Positions 15,285 to 23,395 of a stretch of 60,766 nt of DNA are shown in pieces. The DNA lies in NCBI GenBank assembly GCA_021647365.1, contig JAKIUW010000021.1, forward strand, positions 1 through 60,766. Reading direction: 5' to 3'. The notes under the pieces are model-generated. The model saw nothing but the letters and a program-made list of their open reading frames with translations. It was not told the origin of the DNA and did no database searches. Each line of letters starts with the position of its first letter. Within the stretch, counting starts at the first letter, position 1. The translations under genes and the position numbers were made by a program. Source of the stretch: Cocleimonas sp. GTDB lineage: Bacteria > Pseudomonadota > Gammaproteobacteria > Thiotrichales > Thiotrichaceae.

Positions 15285-17172
15285 ACTAAAGGGCACTTTT
15301 GGTGATGGAAACGATGCCATTGCGTGGGCCGCACAAGATGCCTCCGTCAATTATATTTCTCACTATCCTGGCTCGCCCGTAAATCGTGTGATTGATGTTT
15401 TAGAAGCCGACCTTCACGATGAAAGTTATATTATTAACCATGCTTTAAACGAACACATCGCGGCATTATCGGTGATGGGTACAAGCCTTTGTGGTGCACG
15501 CTCGCTCTTGGTGATGAAGCACGTAGGGCTAAATATTGCGGCAGACCCCCTCAACTACTCTGCAGTTATTAAAATAAAAGGTGGCATGGTTGTTGTGGTT
15601 GGCACCGACCCAGGAGCAAGAACCAGCACAGGCGAAGAAGATGTGCATTGGTATGCGGCGCAGTTTAATTTACCACTGCTCGAACCTACCAGCGTGCAAA
15701 ACACTTATGATTGCGTAAAGCAGGCGTTTGAAATTTCAGAACAAACACAGCTTCCTGTACTGGTTTTTGTACCAGGTAGAATTGCCTATCAATCCAGCTT
15801 AATTTCTCGACAAAAAGAAGAGGTTTCTGCACGCTCATTTTTATTTGAGAAAGACCCAGAGAACCTCATTAACGTTAATGTTCGGGCCGTTAAAAATCAC
15901 CGTAAACATATTTTACGGTTACAAGCCTTCCAACAAGAATATTCACAATCAAACCAAACGTACTTCAATCCACAAGCTTCTTTTGGCATCGTTACACGTG
16001 GCGCAAGTTACAGTGTTTGTTGTGAGGTGATCGAATCTCTAGGATTAACTGAAAAGGTTCATCTGCTAAATATTGAGCTGACGTATCCGCTGAATATTAA
16101 TGGGTTCTTAGTATTTGCAAAAAATAAAAAGAAAGTCATCATCATCGAAGATCAAGATGGTTTTTTAGAAACTATGATTAAACGCGAAGCTTTCGGGAAA
16201 GTGAGTTGTGAAGTTCATGGCAAAAATATCTTCCCAATTTGGGGTGAAATATCAGACGAACAAGTCAGAGATTATTTAAGTGAAGAATTTGAGTGTAAAG
16301 CACCTAGCAACACAGTATTTTCAACAGCACTTGGACAATTAGACTCTCCCGAGCGACCGGGCAGTTTTTGCGAAGGTTGCCCACATCGCTCATCATTCTA
16401 CGGTATTGATAAAGCCCTAAATAATCAATCATGTAAAAGTGGGGGGGTGTACTCAACAGAAATGTATTCAACGGGTATTATTGGCGGTGATATTGGTTGT
16501 TCATCGCTACCGCCACATCGCACAGACTGGTTGCTGTGCATGAATGCGGGGATTGGCATATCGCAAGGCATTGCCCATTTATTACCTGATCAACCTTTGG
16601 TATCGACTGGTGGCGAAGGGAGCTTTTTTCATGGCGGTGTTATCTCATTGCAAAGTGCCGTAGAGAATAATATTAATCTCACACATATTATTTTTGATAA
16701 TCGTAGTGTGGCGATGACAGGTCATCAAGATTCCCCCACATCATCGGGAAAAACAGATTTGGGAATGCTACTGAAAAGCATTGGCGTAAAACATATTTTT
16801 GAGGTTGATGCCTTTGTTTCATCCGAACTGACTAAAGCCATCGAAGATGCTAAACAATTAGAAGGAGTCAAAGCCATTTGGGTACAAGGTGACTGCGCTT
16901 TGCAACCCAGCGCTGAATCACTTCGACGCTACAAAGAGCGCACCTTAATTATTCATAATGAATTATGTGATGGTTGTAGTCTTTGCTATGAAGAGCTGCA
17001 ATGCCCTGCCATTGTAAAAGATAAGAAGCACACCCCCCCACTTTTGAATGATGATTCCCAATTAGACCATAAACGAATACTACAAATAGACTTAAACCTA
17101 TGCCGACGCTGTGCCGCATGCTTGGATGTTTGCCCCAACAATGCCATTGAAGTAATTGACCCGAATGATTAA
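15277..17172 (+). CDS. IorA-like indolepyruvate:ferredoxin oxidoreductase alpha subunit
   Basis: The 631-residue protein has the IorA order: an N-terminal pyrimidine-type domain (ISHYPGSPVNRVID), a middle domain, an FCEGCPHR block, and the thiamine-diphosphate part with IGGDIGCSSLPPHRTDW, STGGEGSFFHGG and DNRSVAMTGHQDSP. The C-terminal ferredoxin domain has CDGCSLCYEELQCPA and CRRCAACLDVCP for 4Fe-4S clusters. IorA/B oxidise aryl or branched 2-oxoacids to acyl-CoA, or can act reductively. The ATG 15277-15279 has AGGTGGG upstream. Two units of the dispersed repeat lie in frame inside the gene, at 16428-16450 and 17027-17053, the second between the two cluster motifs. Confidence 0.85.
   Translation: MNKLKGTFGDGNDAIAWAAQDASVNYISHYPGSPVNRVIDVLEADLHDESYIINHALNEHIAALSVMGTSLCGARSLLVMKHVGLNIAADPLNYSAVIKIKGGMVVVVGTDPGARTSTGEEDVHWYAAQFNLPLLEPTSVQNTYDCVKQAFEISEQTQLPVLVFVPGRIAYQSSLISRQKEEVSARSFLFEKDPENLINVNVRAVKNHRKHILRLQAFQQEYSQSNQTYFNPQASFGIVTRGASYSVCCEVIESLGLTEKVHLLNIELTYPLNINGFLVFAKNKKKVIIIEDQDGFLETMIKREAFGKVSCEVHGKNIFPIWGEISDEQVRDYLSEEFECKAPSNTVFSTALGQLDSPERPGSFCEGCPHRSSFYGIDKALNNQSCKSGGVYSTEMYSTGIIGGDIGCSSLPPHRTDWLLCMNAGIGISQGIAHLLPDQPLVSTGGEGSFFHGGVISLQSAVENNINLTHIIFDNRSVAMTGHQDSPTSSGKTDLGMLLKSIGVKHIFEVDAFVSSELTKAIEDAKQLEGVKAIWVQGDCALQPSAESLRRYKERTLIIHNELCDGCSLCYEELQCPAIVKDKKHTPPLLNDDSQLDHKRILQIDLNLCRRCAACLDVCPNNAIEVIDPND
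16428..16450 (-). repeat. Dispersed repeat unit 6, inside the IorA-like gene
   Basis: ATCATGTAAAAGTG followed by GGGGGGTGT, on the reverse orientation. It is translated in frame as part of NNQSCKSGGVYSTE just before the TPP-binding GGDIGC block. Confidence 0.9.
17027..17053 (+). repeat. Dispersed repeat unit 7, inside the IorA-like gene
   Basis: AGCACACCCCCCCA followed by CTTTTGAATGATG, one mismatch cluster from consensus. It is read in frame as KKHTPPLLNDD, in the linker between the two Fe-S motifs. Confidence 0.88.
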
Positions 17173-17749
17173 TTTAATAATCTCAGGCATTGGCGGGCAA
17201 GGCATTAATAGCCTCGCCAAAGTATTGGCAAATGTGCTTCTTCAATCTGGCTATCACTGTCAATTCACCATTCATAAAGGCGGCGCACAATCTTTGGGCA
17301 GCGTGTATGCCGAGTTTAGAATTGATGATCAAAAATTACCAACACTCGGGCAAGGCATCCCAAAAGGTCAGCTAGATATTTTAATTTCGTTGGAACCTTG
17401 GGAAGCTTTACGTCATGTTTCATTAGCACATCCTAAAACCCAGTTTTGGGTTGAAACACAATTAATACCCTTATTTATTGAAAGGGCAAATGAACGAAGT
17501 ATTGAATCACCCCACGCGCAATTAGATGCATTGCCTGAGATAAAAATTCACTGGGAATCTTATCAAGACATTGCTCAACAGAAGGCAGAAACGATTAAAA
17601 TGGCCAATTATTTTGCAGGACTTAATTGTATTTTAGCCATAAATTCTCACGTTAATTTTTCTATAAAATCAAAGCCTAATAACATAGACACTGATCTTTT
17701 TGATACACTCTTTTTTAAGCAAATACCTAAAGCCAAAAAGATCACATGA
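17165..17749 (+). CDS. IorB-like beta subunit of 2-oxoacid:ferredoxin oxidoreductase
   Basis: The 194-residue protein starts with INLIISGIGGQGINSLAKVL, the glycine-rich gamma/beta-domain signature of IorB and related oxidoreductases. TIHKGGAQSLGSVYAEFRI and SLEPWEALRH follow as in the family. It would form the complex with the IorA-like subunit, whose gene it overlaps by 8 bases. The ATG 17165-17167 was preferred to a TTG three codons upstream. The following AmrS-type gene overlaps its end by 4 bases. Confidence 0.83.
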   Translation: MINLIISGIGGQGINSLAKVLANVLLQSGYHCQFTIHKGGAQSLGSVYAEFRIDDQKLPTLGQGIPKGQLDILISLEPWEALRHVSLAHPKTQFWVETQLIPLFIERANERSIESPHAQLDALPEIKIHWESYQDIAQQKAETIKMANYFAGLNCILAINSHVNFSIKSKPNNIDTDLFDTLFFKQIPKAKKIT

Positions 17750-19116
17750 TACCCACTCAAATTACACAAAAGCAAGGCAGACCGGCACAGCACTGGCAAC
17801 CTTTTAAAGAAAACCGAGCAGAATGCCGCTTATGCCCACGCCATTGCCGACCCAAGAATAATCGCATGGGGTTTTGTGGCGTACGTGGAACAATTGATGG
17901 GGAAATTAAAACGTTTAACTACGGCGAAGCGCTTGCGGCAACCGAAGAAATTATCGAGACAGAAGCCGTCAATCACTTTAGCCCAGGCGCACGTATCTTG
18001 AGCATGGGCAATGTTGGCTGCATGATGGCCTGTTCTTTTTGCCAAAACTGGGAAACCTCACAGATACAGCACCTTGACTATAAAATGGTGCGCCATTATA
18101 CGCCCGAGCAGTTAGTGGATATGTGCCTAGAAAATAATATCCCCATTATTTCATGGACGTATAATGACCCTGTAGTGTGGCATGAATTTGTCATTGAGAC
18201 CTCAAAACTGGCACAAAAAAATGGTATCAAGACACTCTACAAGTCTGCTTTTTATATTGAAGAAGAGCCTGTTAAAGAGCTTATTGAGTGTATTGACATT
18301 TTCAGTTTATCACTAAAGTCTTTAAATGAAGAGTTCTACCAAAAACAGACAAAGGCTAAGCTCCAACCCGTTTTAGACCGCATAAAACAAGTTGCTGCAT
18401 CGGGAAGACACTTAGAATTAAGTCAACTGGTTATTCCTGAATTAAATGACTCTGATGAAGATATTATCGAAACCATTGATTGGGTCTTAGAACATGTAGG
18501 CGCCGATGTGCCATTGCATTTTGTTGCTTTTCACCCTGCCTATCAATACATCCATGTTGAGCGCACAGACATTAGTACTTTAAAACAAGCGCGTGCGTTA
18601 GCCTTAAAAAAAGGTATGAAGCACGTTTATTTAGGCAATGCTTACGAGCCTGATTTGAATGATACTTCCTGCCAACAATGTGGCACAGTTCTAGTGAAAC
18701 GCTATGGATTGCATTCACAAGTACAAAACCTTTCTGATGAGTCTTGTTGCATCAAGTGTGGTGAGCAGTCTCCCATTATTGCGCCTTTGAAAAACACCAA
18801 TAAGACAGGTGCGACATCAGAGTTGGAAAATAACATTGAAATCATCTGGGATGATGAAGCCCAAAGCGCCCATATCTTACAAATAAAAGGTACTGGAGAA
18901 AAAGATCAAATATATATTCGCTCATTAAATACCAATCACGTAGAGATAAAAGAGCTTTCCCATGGTTTAGATCGCTTTATTGTTTCTCGCCAATCTGCCG
19001 ATGAAACAGGTATTATCATTAGCTGGGATTCGGATTGCGAATATCAAAATCTAGCAGTTTTAGATCGCGCCCATTACCCTACAAATCCACCAGAACAAGA
19101 AATCGTATTTACATGA
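17746..19116 (+). CDS. amrS: AmrS-type radical SAM enzyme (AmmeMemoRadiSam group)
   Basis: The 456-residue protein opens with ECRLCPRHC (Cys27, Cys30, Cys34) and MGFCGVRG (Cys44), the N-terminal block typical of AmrS. The radical SAM cluster is CMMACSFC (Cys92, Cys96, Cys99), then SWTYNDPVVWHEF. After the barrel a zinc-ribbon-like pair follows (CQQCG near 325 and CIKCGEQSPI near 355), and a C-terminal domain of about 100 residues that I do not recognise. AmrS normally co-occurs with AMMECR1 and Memo proteins; neither is in this window. Substrate is unknown. It overlaps both neighbours by 4 bases. Confidence 0.82.
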   Translation: MIPTQITQKQGRPAQHWQPFKENRAECRLCPRHCRPKNNRMGFCGVRGTIDGEIKTFNYGEALAATEEIIETEAVNHFSPGARILSMGNVGCMMACSFCQNWETSQIQHLDYKMVRHYTPEQLVDMCLENNIPIISWTYNDPVVWHEFVIETSKLAQKNGIKTLYKSAFYIEEEPVKELIECIDIFSLSLKSLNEEFYQKQTKAKLQPVLDRIKQVAASGRHLELSQLVIPELNDSDEDIIETIDWVLEHVGADVPLHFVAFHPAYQYIHVERTDISTLKQARALALKKGMKHVYLGNAYEPDLNDTSCQQCGTVLVKRYGLHSQVQNLSDESCCIKCGEQSPIIAPLKNTNKTGATSELENNIEIIWDDEAQSAHILQIKGTGEKDQIYIRSLNTNHVEIKELSHGLDRFIVSRQSADETGIIISWDSDCEYQNLAVLDRAHYPTNPPEQEIVFT

Positions 19117-20228
19117 AAAAACAGCACCCCGAAACAGCAGCATTACACTATCGTATTAATAATGCAGAAACACACCCCGTTGCTACTCCCATCTATCAAA
19201 ATAGTGCATTTACAGCAAATTCACCTTACTTTTACACACGAAAAAGCAACCCCAATAGCGTAGAATTTGAAGGTGCATTGGCACTTTTAGAAAGATCAAA
19301 ATACGTTATCTGCACCACCACTGGCATGTCAGCCATTATGCTGGTTTTACAACAACTGCGCCCAAATGATCACTTAGTTATCAACCAATATATTTACGGT
19401 TGTAGTTACAAACTTTTTCAACGTTATGCTGAACAACTCAATTTAAAACTGACTATTTTGGATTTATCAGAACCTTCAGGGCGTGAAGCGATTCCTGATG
19501 ATGTTTCAATGATTCTTTTTGAAACCCCAACCAACCCCTTCTTAAAAACTATTCCAATTAAAGAAGTTACAGAAATCACTACAAAGAAAAACCCAAAAGC
19601 CTTGGTCGTGGTTGATAACACTTGGGCAACGCCATTATTCCAAAACCCTCTTGAATCTGGAGCCCATGTTTCTTTAGGCAGTGCGACTAAATATATCTCT
19701 GGTCACAGTGATGTTATGGGCGGTTTTATTGCGGTAAACGATGAAATATTAGCCAATGAATTATTAGAATCACGCTTTTATTCGGGCGCCATTTTAGACC
19801 CTAACAGCGCTTGGTTGTTGCGCCGAAGTTTGCACACCTTCCCTATTCGTATGCGAGAGCATGTACGAATCACGCAACAACTTTATGAGTTTTTAAAAAC
19901 CCGCAAGGAAGTGAGAAAAATATATCTGCCAAAAACATCAAAAGATCAACTTCGTGAATACGGTGGTATTTTATTTTTTGAGTTTAACGAAAAATACCAA
20001 GAAAAATATGTAAGTTTTAGAGAATCATTAAGCTTATTCGACACAGGCACAGGCATGGCTTGTGTAAGTTCGATGGTGGCACAACCATGGTCTGGCAGTC
20101 ATGCATCATTATGCGACAGTGAAAAAACGGCAATGGGTATTAATACTGGCTTGGTCAGGCTTTGCTTTGGTTTAGAGAATGCTGATGATTTGATCAGTGA
20201 TTTAGAGGCCGCTTTCTCATTACTATGA
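19113..20228 (+). CDS. Cys/Met-metabolism PLP-dependent enzyme
   Basis: The 371-residue protein belongs to the cystathionine gamma-synthase / methionine gamma-lyase family. Markers: ALHYRINNAETHPVATPIYQ, the R/Y-rich YTRKSNPNSVEFE, TTTGMSAIMLV, FETPTNPFLKT, VVVDNTWATPLFQNPLESGA and GSATKYISGHSDVMGG, where Lys193 should bind PLP. It is shorter than most relatives (about 390 residues), with a compact region around 290-310. The reaction could be gamma- or beta-elimination or replacement; sequence alone does not decide. The ATG overlaps the amrS stop (ATGA), and its end overlaps the desaturase by 4 bases. Confidence 0.82.
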   Translation: MKKQHPETAALHYRINNAETHPVATPIYQNSAFTANSPYFYTRKSNPNSVEFEGALALLERSKYVICTTTGMSAIMLVLQQLRPNDHLVINQYIYGCSYKLFQRYAEQLNLKLTILDLSEPSGREAIPDDVSMILFETPTNPFLKTIPIKEVTEITTKKNPKALVVVDNTWATPLFQNPLESGAHVSLGSATKYISGHSDVMGGFIAVNDEILANELLESRFYSGAILDPNSAWLLRRSLHTFPIRMREHVRITQQLYEFLKTRKEVRKIYLPKTSKDQLREYGGILFFEFNEKYQEKYVSFRESLSLFDTGTGMACVSSMVAQPWSGSHASLCDSEKTAMGINTGLVRLCFGLENADDLISDLEAAFSLL

Positions 20229-21007
20229 GTCAAGAGTCTCACAAAACTTTCCCTTGGAAGCTCGCTATTTTTCCTCTATTTGAATTTGCTTTCTTTGTTG
20301 CTGCAATTTTAGTTGGCAATTATTTTTTGTCTTTTTTATTCATCATTATTGCAGGTATTTTTCTGAGCTTTAGCATCCATATTTTCTTTCATGAATGTGT
20401 GCATGTGCGAGATGAATATCCGATGAGCATCAATATCATAAATACGCTCTTGTTAGGCCTGCCCTTTGATGGTTATCGCGTACATCATTTTAATCATCAT
20501 ACTTATGCAAACGATTTGAAAGATTTTTCAAGCACGTGGCACCTTCAAAATGGTAAAAAAACAGCCTTTTCAGCCTGTCGTTATAGCTTCGGCTGGTTAC
20601 GACAATTAGCTATGGCGATCAAAGAGCCCAAGCCTTTTGATGAAGTTTGGGGGGATGTAATTAAAATAAAAACGAGAATAGAACCCCAAAAAGTCGCCTT
20701 GTTTTTATTTTGCATTGCAATGGCATTTATAAGCTTAAAAGCCTTTATACTCTACTTCTCTTTAGCCTACTTTGGCTGGGGCTTTTCAGCATTACATAAC
20801 TATGGGCAACACCCCCCAATAGAGAAAGAGCCAATTTGTACTTATGCAAACAAGACGTATAATTCTCTTTTCTTTAACAATGGTTTACACTGGGAACATC
20901 ACGATAAGCCATGGTTAAGCTGGAACCTGATAGAATTAGACAATAGAAGTTCTCGTATTAAACATGCTCATTTAATTGAGCCATGCATTAGGAATCAACA
21001 TGACTGA
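20225..21007 (+). CDS. Membrane fatty-acid desaturase
   Basis: The 260-residue integral membrane protein has the three histidine boxes of membrane diiron desaturases and hydroxylases: HECVH (near residue 56), HHFNHH (near 86) and HWEHH (near 220). Hydrophobic segments flank them (12-54 and 157-185). These enzymes use oxygen to desaturate or hydroxylate acyl chains. The compact size and HNYGQHPP element put it outside the well-known DesA/DesC groups, so the acyl substrate is unknown. It lies within the operon that also encodes an Lgt-like protein, which suggests a lipid role. Confidence 0.82.
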   Translation: MSQESHKTFPWKLAIFPLFEFAFFVAAILVGNYFLSFLFIIIAGIFLSFSIHIFFHECVHVRDEYPMSINIINTLLLGLPFDGYRVHHFNHHTYANDLKDFSSTWHLQNGKKTAFSACRYSFGWLRQLAMAIKEPKPFDEVWGDVIKIKTRIEPQKVALFLFCIAMAFISLKAFILYFSLAYFGWGFSALHNYGQHPPIEKEPICTYANKTYNSLFFNNGLHWEHHDKPWLSWNLIELDNRSSRIKHAHLIEPCIRNQHD

Positions 21008-21167
21008 TAAAAATCCATATAATGATGAGAACCCCTCTCCATTAGAAAACAACAACTCTAGCAATGCTTTTTCTGAAATACTCTTAGTTATTTGGTATAT
21101 CTTTTTATCTATAGCTGCTATTGCTCTATTAGGCTTTGTTGCTCTGTTTGTTGTTTGCATGGTTTAA
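21000..21167 (+). CDS. 55-residue membrane microprotein
   Basis: I do not recognise this protein. It has a polar N-terminus (TDKNPYNDENPSPLENNNSS) and one long hydrophobic stretch (LLVIWYIFLSIAAIALLGFV). The ATG at 21000-21002 overlaps the desaturase stop by 8 bases and has AGGA upstream. It precedes a second small membrane protein by 4 bases. Its coupling on both sides argues that it is real. Confidence 0.65.
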   Translation: MTDKNPYNDENPSPLENNNSSNAFSEILLVIWYIFLSIAAIALLGFVALFVVCMV

Positions 21168-21171
21168 AGCA

Positions 21172-21354
21172 ATGAGTGAAGACAAGAATAAAAGGCCTCC
21201 CAAAGAGCTTGACCATTTCAAATCAAAGTTAGCACCTGATTCAGACAAGTCTAAAAAGGAAAGCGCCAGAGGCTGCTGGACAACAGTTTGGGTCCTTTTA
21301 CTTGGTTTTATTGCTGTTATTCTTATCGTATGTGGAGGAAATGATTTTTTATAA
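21172..21354 (+). CDS. 60-residue membrane microprotein
   Basis: I do not recognise a family. A charged N-terminal half (EDKNKRPPKELDHFKSK) is followed by one hydrophobic helix (TTVWVLLLGFIAVILIVCGG). The ATG at 21172-21174 lies 4 bases after the preceding gene, and its stop shares a base with the start of the Lgt-like gene (TAATG). As at 4979-5314, a small membrane protein directly precedes an Lgt-like gene. Confidence 0.65.
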   Translation: MSEDKNKRPPKELDHFKSKLAPDSDKSKKESARGCWTTVWVLLLGFIAVILIVCGGNDFL

Positions 21355-22100
21355 TGGATATTGATTTACATAGTCACCACCAATTAATCAGCTCTGGTAG
21401 CCGATTAACTTATCAATTCTTTGTAATTCTCGCCATGTTAGTGGGTGGCTGGATGATTCGTAAAGATTCTACAAAGTGGAAACTACCCCATTTTCAACAT
21501 TATACGTTATTGACCATTGCATTTATTGGCGCATTAACAGGTTCTGCTATTCCTGCCTTCTTCTCTGGCGGATTGGTTGAAGGACTGGCTTGGTCAACAC
21601 CAATAACACCTAAAACGGTTATGGGCGGCATTCTAGCTTCTTTTATCTTTGTTTCCATCTACAAGAAAATCACAAAAAATCATTTAGATACCAGTGATAG
21701 TTTTGCCCGAGGCGCTATTGCGATGATGGCAATTGGACGAATTGGCTGTATTTTTCAACATTGCTGTTACGGCAAAGAAGCTTCATGGGGGTTAGATTTT
21801 GGCGATGGCTTATCACGCATCCCAGTTCAATATTTTGAAGCGATTGGCTTATTTGGGATTTTCTACTTTATTCAGCATATCCATGAAAAGAACTTATTTT
21901 CAGGGCGACGATTATTTATCGTTTTTGCACTTTACGGTTGTTTGCGTTTTACCCTTGAGTTTGGTCGCGAACAAATAGCGAATATTTATTTGGGCATTGG
22001 TTTTTATCAGTGGATAGCCTTGCTTATTTTTGTAACAGGAGTTTGGCAAATACTCCGTCGTTCACCACAGTTTGCCACTTTCAATTCGCTTAATACTTAA
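21354..22100 (+). CDS. Lgt-like (prolipoprotein diacylglyceryl transferase family) membrane protein
   Basis: The 248-residue protein has about seven hydrophobic segments. The signature MAIGRIGCIFQHCCYGKEAS and DFGDGLSRIPVQYFEAIG correspond to the GRxGC and PVQxxE blocks of Lgt-like proteins. HCCYG is closer to the GCCYG form common in Lgt-like paralogues than to housekeeping Lgt. It shares DFGDG and GRIGC with the Lgt-like gene at 4267-4965 but differs elsewhere. It is embedded between microproteins and a beta-helix protein in the ten-gene operon. A role in transferring a lipid or diacylglyceryl-like group is inferred from family membership only. Confidence 0.75.
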   Translation: MDIDLHSHHQLISSGSRLTYQFFVILAMLVGGWMIRKDSTKWKLPHFQHYTLLTIAFIGALTGSAIPAFFSGGLVEGLAWSTPITPKTVMGGILASFIFVSIYKKITKNHLDTSDSFARGAIAMMAIGRIGCIFQHCCYGKEASWGLDFGDGLSRIPVQYFEAIGLFGIFYFIQHIHEKNLFSGRRLFIVFALYGCLRFTLEFGREQIANIYLGIGFYQWIALLIFVTGVWQILRRSPQFATFNSLNT

Positions 22101-23218
22101 TGAGTTTTTCTCAAGATGTGCTTTGTGAAGCGCTTAAAACGCGTAGGCTACTTTGTAATGATGTAGAAGTAGCACATCAAAAAACACTATTAGTCGTTAA
22201 CAATAAGAATACTTTGTCAGACTGGAAAATATCGCTTGGTGATAATTTACTCTTTGATTTAGCAGGTTTACAAGCTGTTACAAAAACGATTCAATCCTAT
22301 CAAGGCCACGCACAACAACTAGATTTTAAGTTACAACTATCATCACAGGCACTACGCGATTACTACAGTCACAACATCTTTTTAGATGACAACAAGCTTA
22401 TAAGCTTACCTATACAAGCAACAAAAATAAAAAGTATCAACAAACAATCAGCAGAAACATTACTCATTATACTTGATGAGCTATCAACAGATATCCAATA
22501 CCCTCACGCGCTTACCTCGCCTGATATTAACAACACGCCACTTGCGCTGTTGATGCCTTACAGTTGCGACCATGATCTTTTATTTGCCAATCAAATTGCC
22601 ACTTTTTCAAACCTTAATCACAAGCTAAGAACATCACCTTTCAGCTGGATACGTGCCGTATTTTCTAGGCGAAAAATCAGTTTAAATCAACGTATCTCTC
22701 TTTATTGGAAGCAAACTCACTGCGATATAAACATTCATCCAACAGCAGTCATAGAAGGCTCTATTCTTGGAAAAGGTTGTCGTGTCGGGGCATATTGTGT
22801 CGTTCGCTATAGCGTACTGGGTGATAATGTACAACTGCATGATGGCGCAAAAGTAGAATATTCCGTTGTGGATGATAATAGCTGGCTAATGCACGATTTA
22901 GTTCTCTATCGTAGCCTTGTTGAAAGTGATGTATTTCTCATACATGGGCCTTATCAATTTTCATTCTTTCAAAAACAAAGTGCAGCATTTGCCAACATCA
23001 TGATGGATTATAGACCCGATAATAAAGCCATACGCATTAATACGCCTAACGGTGTACGTGATTATCACGGCAGATTTTTGGGTGCACTGTTAGAGGAAAA
23101 AGCTAAAGTATTTGGTGGCACATTAACGGTACCGGGGATTACTATTCCTGAAGGACAAGAAATAACTACTGATATTAACAATATCACAACAGCTAAAAAG
23201 CTATTGGAAAATCAATAA
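22100..23218 (+). CDS. Left-handed beta-helix protein (hexapeptide transferase-like)
   Basis: The 372-residue protein has an N-terminal region I do not recognise (1-205) and hexapeptide repeats at about 212-285: INIHPTAVIEGSILGKGCRV, then GAYCVVRYSVLGDNVQ and KVEYSVVDDNSWL. This resembles the C-terminal half of nucleotidyltransferases such as GlmU or ADP-glucose pyrophosphorylase, but no N-terminal nucleotide-binding signature is visible. It may be an acyl- or nucleotidyl-transferase-like scaffold. Its start overlaps the Lgt-like stop by one base; it ends the operon, before a terminator at 23346-23377. Confidence 0.6.
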   Translation: MSFSQDVLCEALKTRRLLCNDVEVAHQKTLLVVNNKNTLSDWKISLGDNLLFDLAGLQAVTKTIQSYQGHAQQLDFKLQLSSQALRDYYSHNIFLDDNKLISLPIQATKIKSINKQSAETLLIILDELSTDIQYPHALTSPDINNTPLALLMPYSCDHDLLFANQIATFSNLNHKLRTSPFSWIRAVFSRRKISLNQRISLYWKQTHCDINIHPTAVIEGSILGKGCRVGAYCVVRYSVLGDNVQLHDGAKVEYSVVDDNSWLMHDLVLYRSLVESDVFLIHGPYQFSFFQKQSAAFANIMMDYRPDNKAIRINTPNGVRDYHGRFLGALLEEKAKVFGGTLTVPGITIPEGQEITTDINNITTAKKLLENQ

Positions 23219-23306
23219 TGATAAAAACTAAGGCACCTTCTAAGGTTGCCAGAATCAAGTAATCACTGAGTATTTATTTATGGACATAAGGTACATCAAA
23301 GTTAGA

Positions 23307-23333
23307 AGCACACCCCCCCACTTTTACATGATG
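23307..23333 (+). repeat. Dispersed repeat unit 8
   Basis: AGCACACCCCCCCA followed by CTTTTACATGATG; perfect CACTTTT variant between the operon end and the terminator. Confidence 0.92.
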
Positions 23334-23345
23334 TTTGTGTAACCC

Positions 23346-23377
23346 AAAAAAAAGCCCTCAAAAACGAGGGCTTTTTT
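23346..23377. terminator. Bidirectional intrinsic terminator
   Basis: AGCCCTC/GAGGGCT stem with flanking A and T runs, serving the ten-gene operon (plus) and the LysM lipoprotein gene (minus). Confidence 0.9.
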
Positions 23378-23395
23378 CTAACTGATTAACCAAGA

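Noticed and set aside
20809..20825. CAACACCCCCCAATAG in the desaturase gene as a repeat unit
   Set aside because: Only the C-tract matches; the TTTTACATGAT half is missing, and QHPP fits the protein.
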